Assembly (NCBI GenBank): GCA_037833965.1
Contig: AP031357.1
Location: 12,420,001-12,484,000, forward strand
Length of the DNA: 64,000 nucleotides
Source: Marchantia polymorpha subsp. ruderalis
Taxonomy: Eukaryota > Streptophyta > Marchantiopsida > Marchantiales > Marchantiaceae
Direction: 5' to 3'
Shown here: positions 62,585-64,000 of the stretch, piece by piece
How the letters are laid out: each line of letters opens with the position of its first letter
Position numbering within the stretch: position 1 is the first letter of the stretch
Position numbers and translations under genes: made by a program
Notes under the pieces: model-generated
Databases searched by the model: none
The model's input: the letters and a program-made list of their open reading frames with translations, nothing else
Told to the model about the DNA's origin: nothing

Positions 62585-63990
62585 GTAGTTCTTCCTACAT
62601 TCTTGATTCTTGACGTCGGTAACTCTCGTGCATGTTTAGCGGTTTTTCCTTGTTTTCGTCTTTGTTTATTGCGCGGACGCTGTTATACTGAAATTGACTG
62701 GTGGAATTTATTTCCTGCTGAGCTGCAATCTATGTAGAGATCCAGAAAGTATTTCTATTTTCTTCTAATCTCATCTCCTTCCTCAACTATCCACATTTTT
62801 CATCTTCTCCTGATCATTTACTTGGAGTGGGCAAAATGCCTGCGGTCAGTACACCCTTGAGGACCCGATGAATAGAGTTTACTCTACGATGGGTGGGGTG
62901 GTTTTGCACGTGTTTCTTCAACGTTTCGATTGCAGCTTGATCTGACAATGGGGCCCCGATTGCCATAGTAGGCACACATGGGGTCCATACACACACAAAA
63001 TCATTATCCTGATGTTAAATTCCGTGAAGACTCATTCTTGTATCATAGCCATGGTGACGGGTGGGTCAAGAAGGAAATTGCTTCCTATTGGCTAGGCTGC
63101 AATTTCCAGCTCTGAAGCAGACCCAGCTCCTTTGTTTCCAGTACAGGGTAATTACTACAGGCAAGGAGGAGATAGGGATAGGAGAAATGCTGTATTTATC
63201 GAGTGGGTGGGCGATTGTCAGCTTGTCTCGATTGTGAGTGCCACCAGAAGTGTTTGGGCAGCGTCCTCACTTGAAAGGGCAACCCTGGTCTGTGAACCAG
63301 AACCTTGTTGTAAGCAGACTCCCAGTCAGGCAGGAGTGTGACTGCAAGTGCGGTTGAACCCTATGTTACAATCTCTGTAGTGGATTGCTTGGCTTAACAA
63401 GCATGTTCGCACAACTCTTTGAGGTTAGCTGTGTTCCTCCACAACTTTGCACATTGTGTTCGGGGCACGCTCGTAGCTCGTTAAGTGTTCTTGCTGTTCA
63501 GACATTTAAGCTCTGTTCTTTTAGGTTCTGATCTATGTTAATTTAATATCATGTGCTTAACTTTCATGTACATCTCTAGTTTATTAGGTGATGTCTTGTT
63601 GGAGTCAACTTTAATTCACAATTTTTATTTTCACTTTTCTTCTCCCTGAGTTTCTCGCCCCACTACTGTCCATGGCCAGTGTAGTTGTCGGCTGCATTGG
63701 CTTTTGTTGAGTTGTGATGTGGTAAGGTGTATTTTTTCTTCTTTCCCGATTCCTACTTGTGGACGTTGAGTTTTAGCAATCAGGAGCGGTCTGGACTTGG
63801 ACAGTTATAGCACCTCGTGATAACAAACGTGGTGACGATTTTCTTGCGAAGTTTGTTCTTGCCTATCATACTAGTGTCTGTTATTAATTCACTTGTTTGG
63901 GGCTTGCAGCGTGTGAAGGTGTATCGGTTGAATGATGGAGGAAAATGGGATGATAAGGGTACCGGCCACGTATCCCTCGAATATTTGGAG
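62534..63990 (+). CDS. SMEK1: PP4 regulatory subunit 3 (SMEK/PSY2), 5' part, two exons
   Basis: The start of a protein phosphatase 4 regulatory subunit, which targets PP4 to substrates; plant homologues are linked to microRNA-machinery and DNA-damage control (family knowledge). Exon 1, 62534-62584, encodes [17 protein letters not shown] and ends CAG|GTAGTT. Exon 2, 63910-63990, starts after TTGCAG and encodes [17 protein letters not shown] then [10 protein letters not shown], the beginning of the EVH1/PH-like domain, ending GAG|GTAATC. Both borders are phase 0. The 1,325-bp intron holds no other gene. The ATG at 62534 is preceded in frame by open sequence up to an ATG at 62423, but that crosses the likely leader-intron acceptor. 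The remaining exons lie beyond the window. Confidence 0.9.
63910..63990 (+). CDS. SMEK1: PP4R3/SMEK coding exon 2
   Basis: 27 codons of very high conservation across plants and animals (RVKVYRLND...KWDD.GTGHV). This exon alone identifies the gene. Confidence 0.93.
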
Positions 63991-64000
63991 GTAATCTTTC

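Noticed and set aside
63132..63341. 69-codon plus frame in the first PP4R3 intron
   Set aside because: Exons 1 and 2 join in phase without it and it has no EVH1-type wording.

Overview
This is a plant nuclear genome window, most likely from a bryophyte and specifically a liverwort of the Marchantia polymorpha type. It has spliced genes with GT-AG introns, a class I TCP transcription factor, a PP4R3/SMEK gene, plant LTR retrotransposons and several decayed DNA transposons. The species guess rests mainly on a decayed coiled-coil gene at 51.5-54.5 kb. From memory, its wording matches a highly repeated family of hypothetical proteins in Marchantia; no search was possible.

Layout. (1) 0.2-2.0 kb, minus strand: an intronless class I TCP gene, followed upstream by a long GC-rich, pyrimidine-patterned leader and promoter zone to about 9.7 kb with no convincing further gene. 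(2) 10-18.5 kb: AT-rich, TE-derived DNA with a 120-bp-arm foldback, a 149-bp tandem duplication, a Ty1/copia RNase H relic and one copia LTR with an adjacent primer-binding site. (3) 18.57-21.29 kb: a complete hAT element with an 8-bp target duplication, imperfect terminal repeats and a broken transposase. (4) 21.7-23.4 kb, minus: a broken pogo/Tigger-type transposase. (5) 27.8-36.6 kb, minus: a six-exon gene for a membrane-anchored, METTL7-like class I methyltransferase (243 codons), which can be assembled exon by exon with consistent phases. It has large introns and an unusual cofactor-binding motif. (6) 38.3-47 kb: AT-rich, repeat-like DNA with no gene seen. (7) 47-51.4 kb, minus: a decayed Ty3/gypsy element with gag zinc knuckle, protease region, RT, RNase H and integrase remnants. 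(8) 51.5-54.5 kb, plus: the decayed coiled-coil family member, split by a 502-bp MITE-like insert that has a second, truncated copy at 56.2 kb. (9) 56.9-59.1 kb: minisatellites and a copia-like LTR. (10) 61.2-64 kb, plus: pyrimidine-rich promoter/leader and the first two coding exons of PP4R3/SMEK, which continues beyond the window.

The three host genes are a TCP regulator of growth, a membrane-associated methyltransferase and a PP4 phosphatase regulatory subunit. They do not form an obvious functional group; they are unrelated genes separated by TE-rich DNA. The most unusual points are the degenerate SAM motif of an otherwise intact methyltransferase, the hAT element with clean ends, the MITE inside the liverwort-type coiled-coil relic, the long foldback at 10.3 kb, a 35-bp minisatellite built on a palindromic TTGAC core, and several perfect short hairpins.
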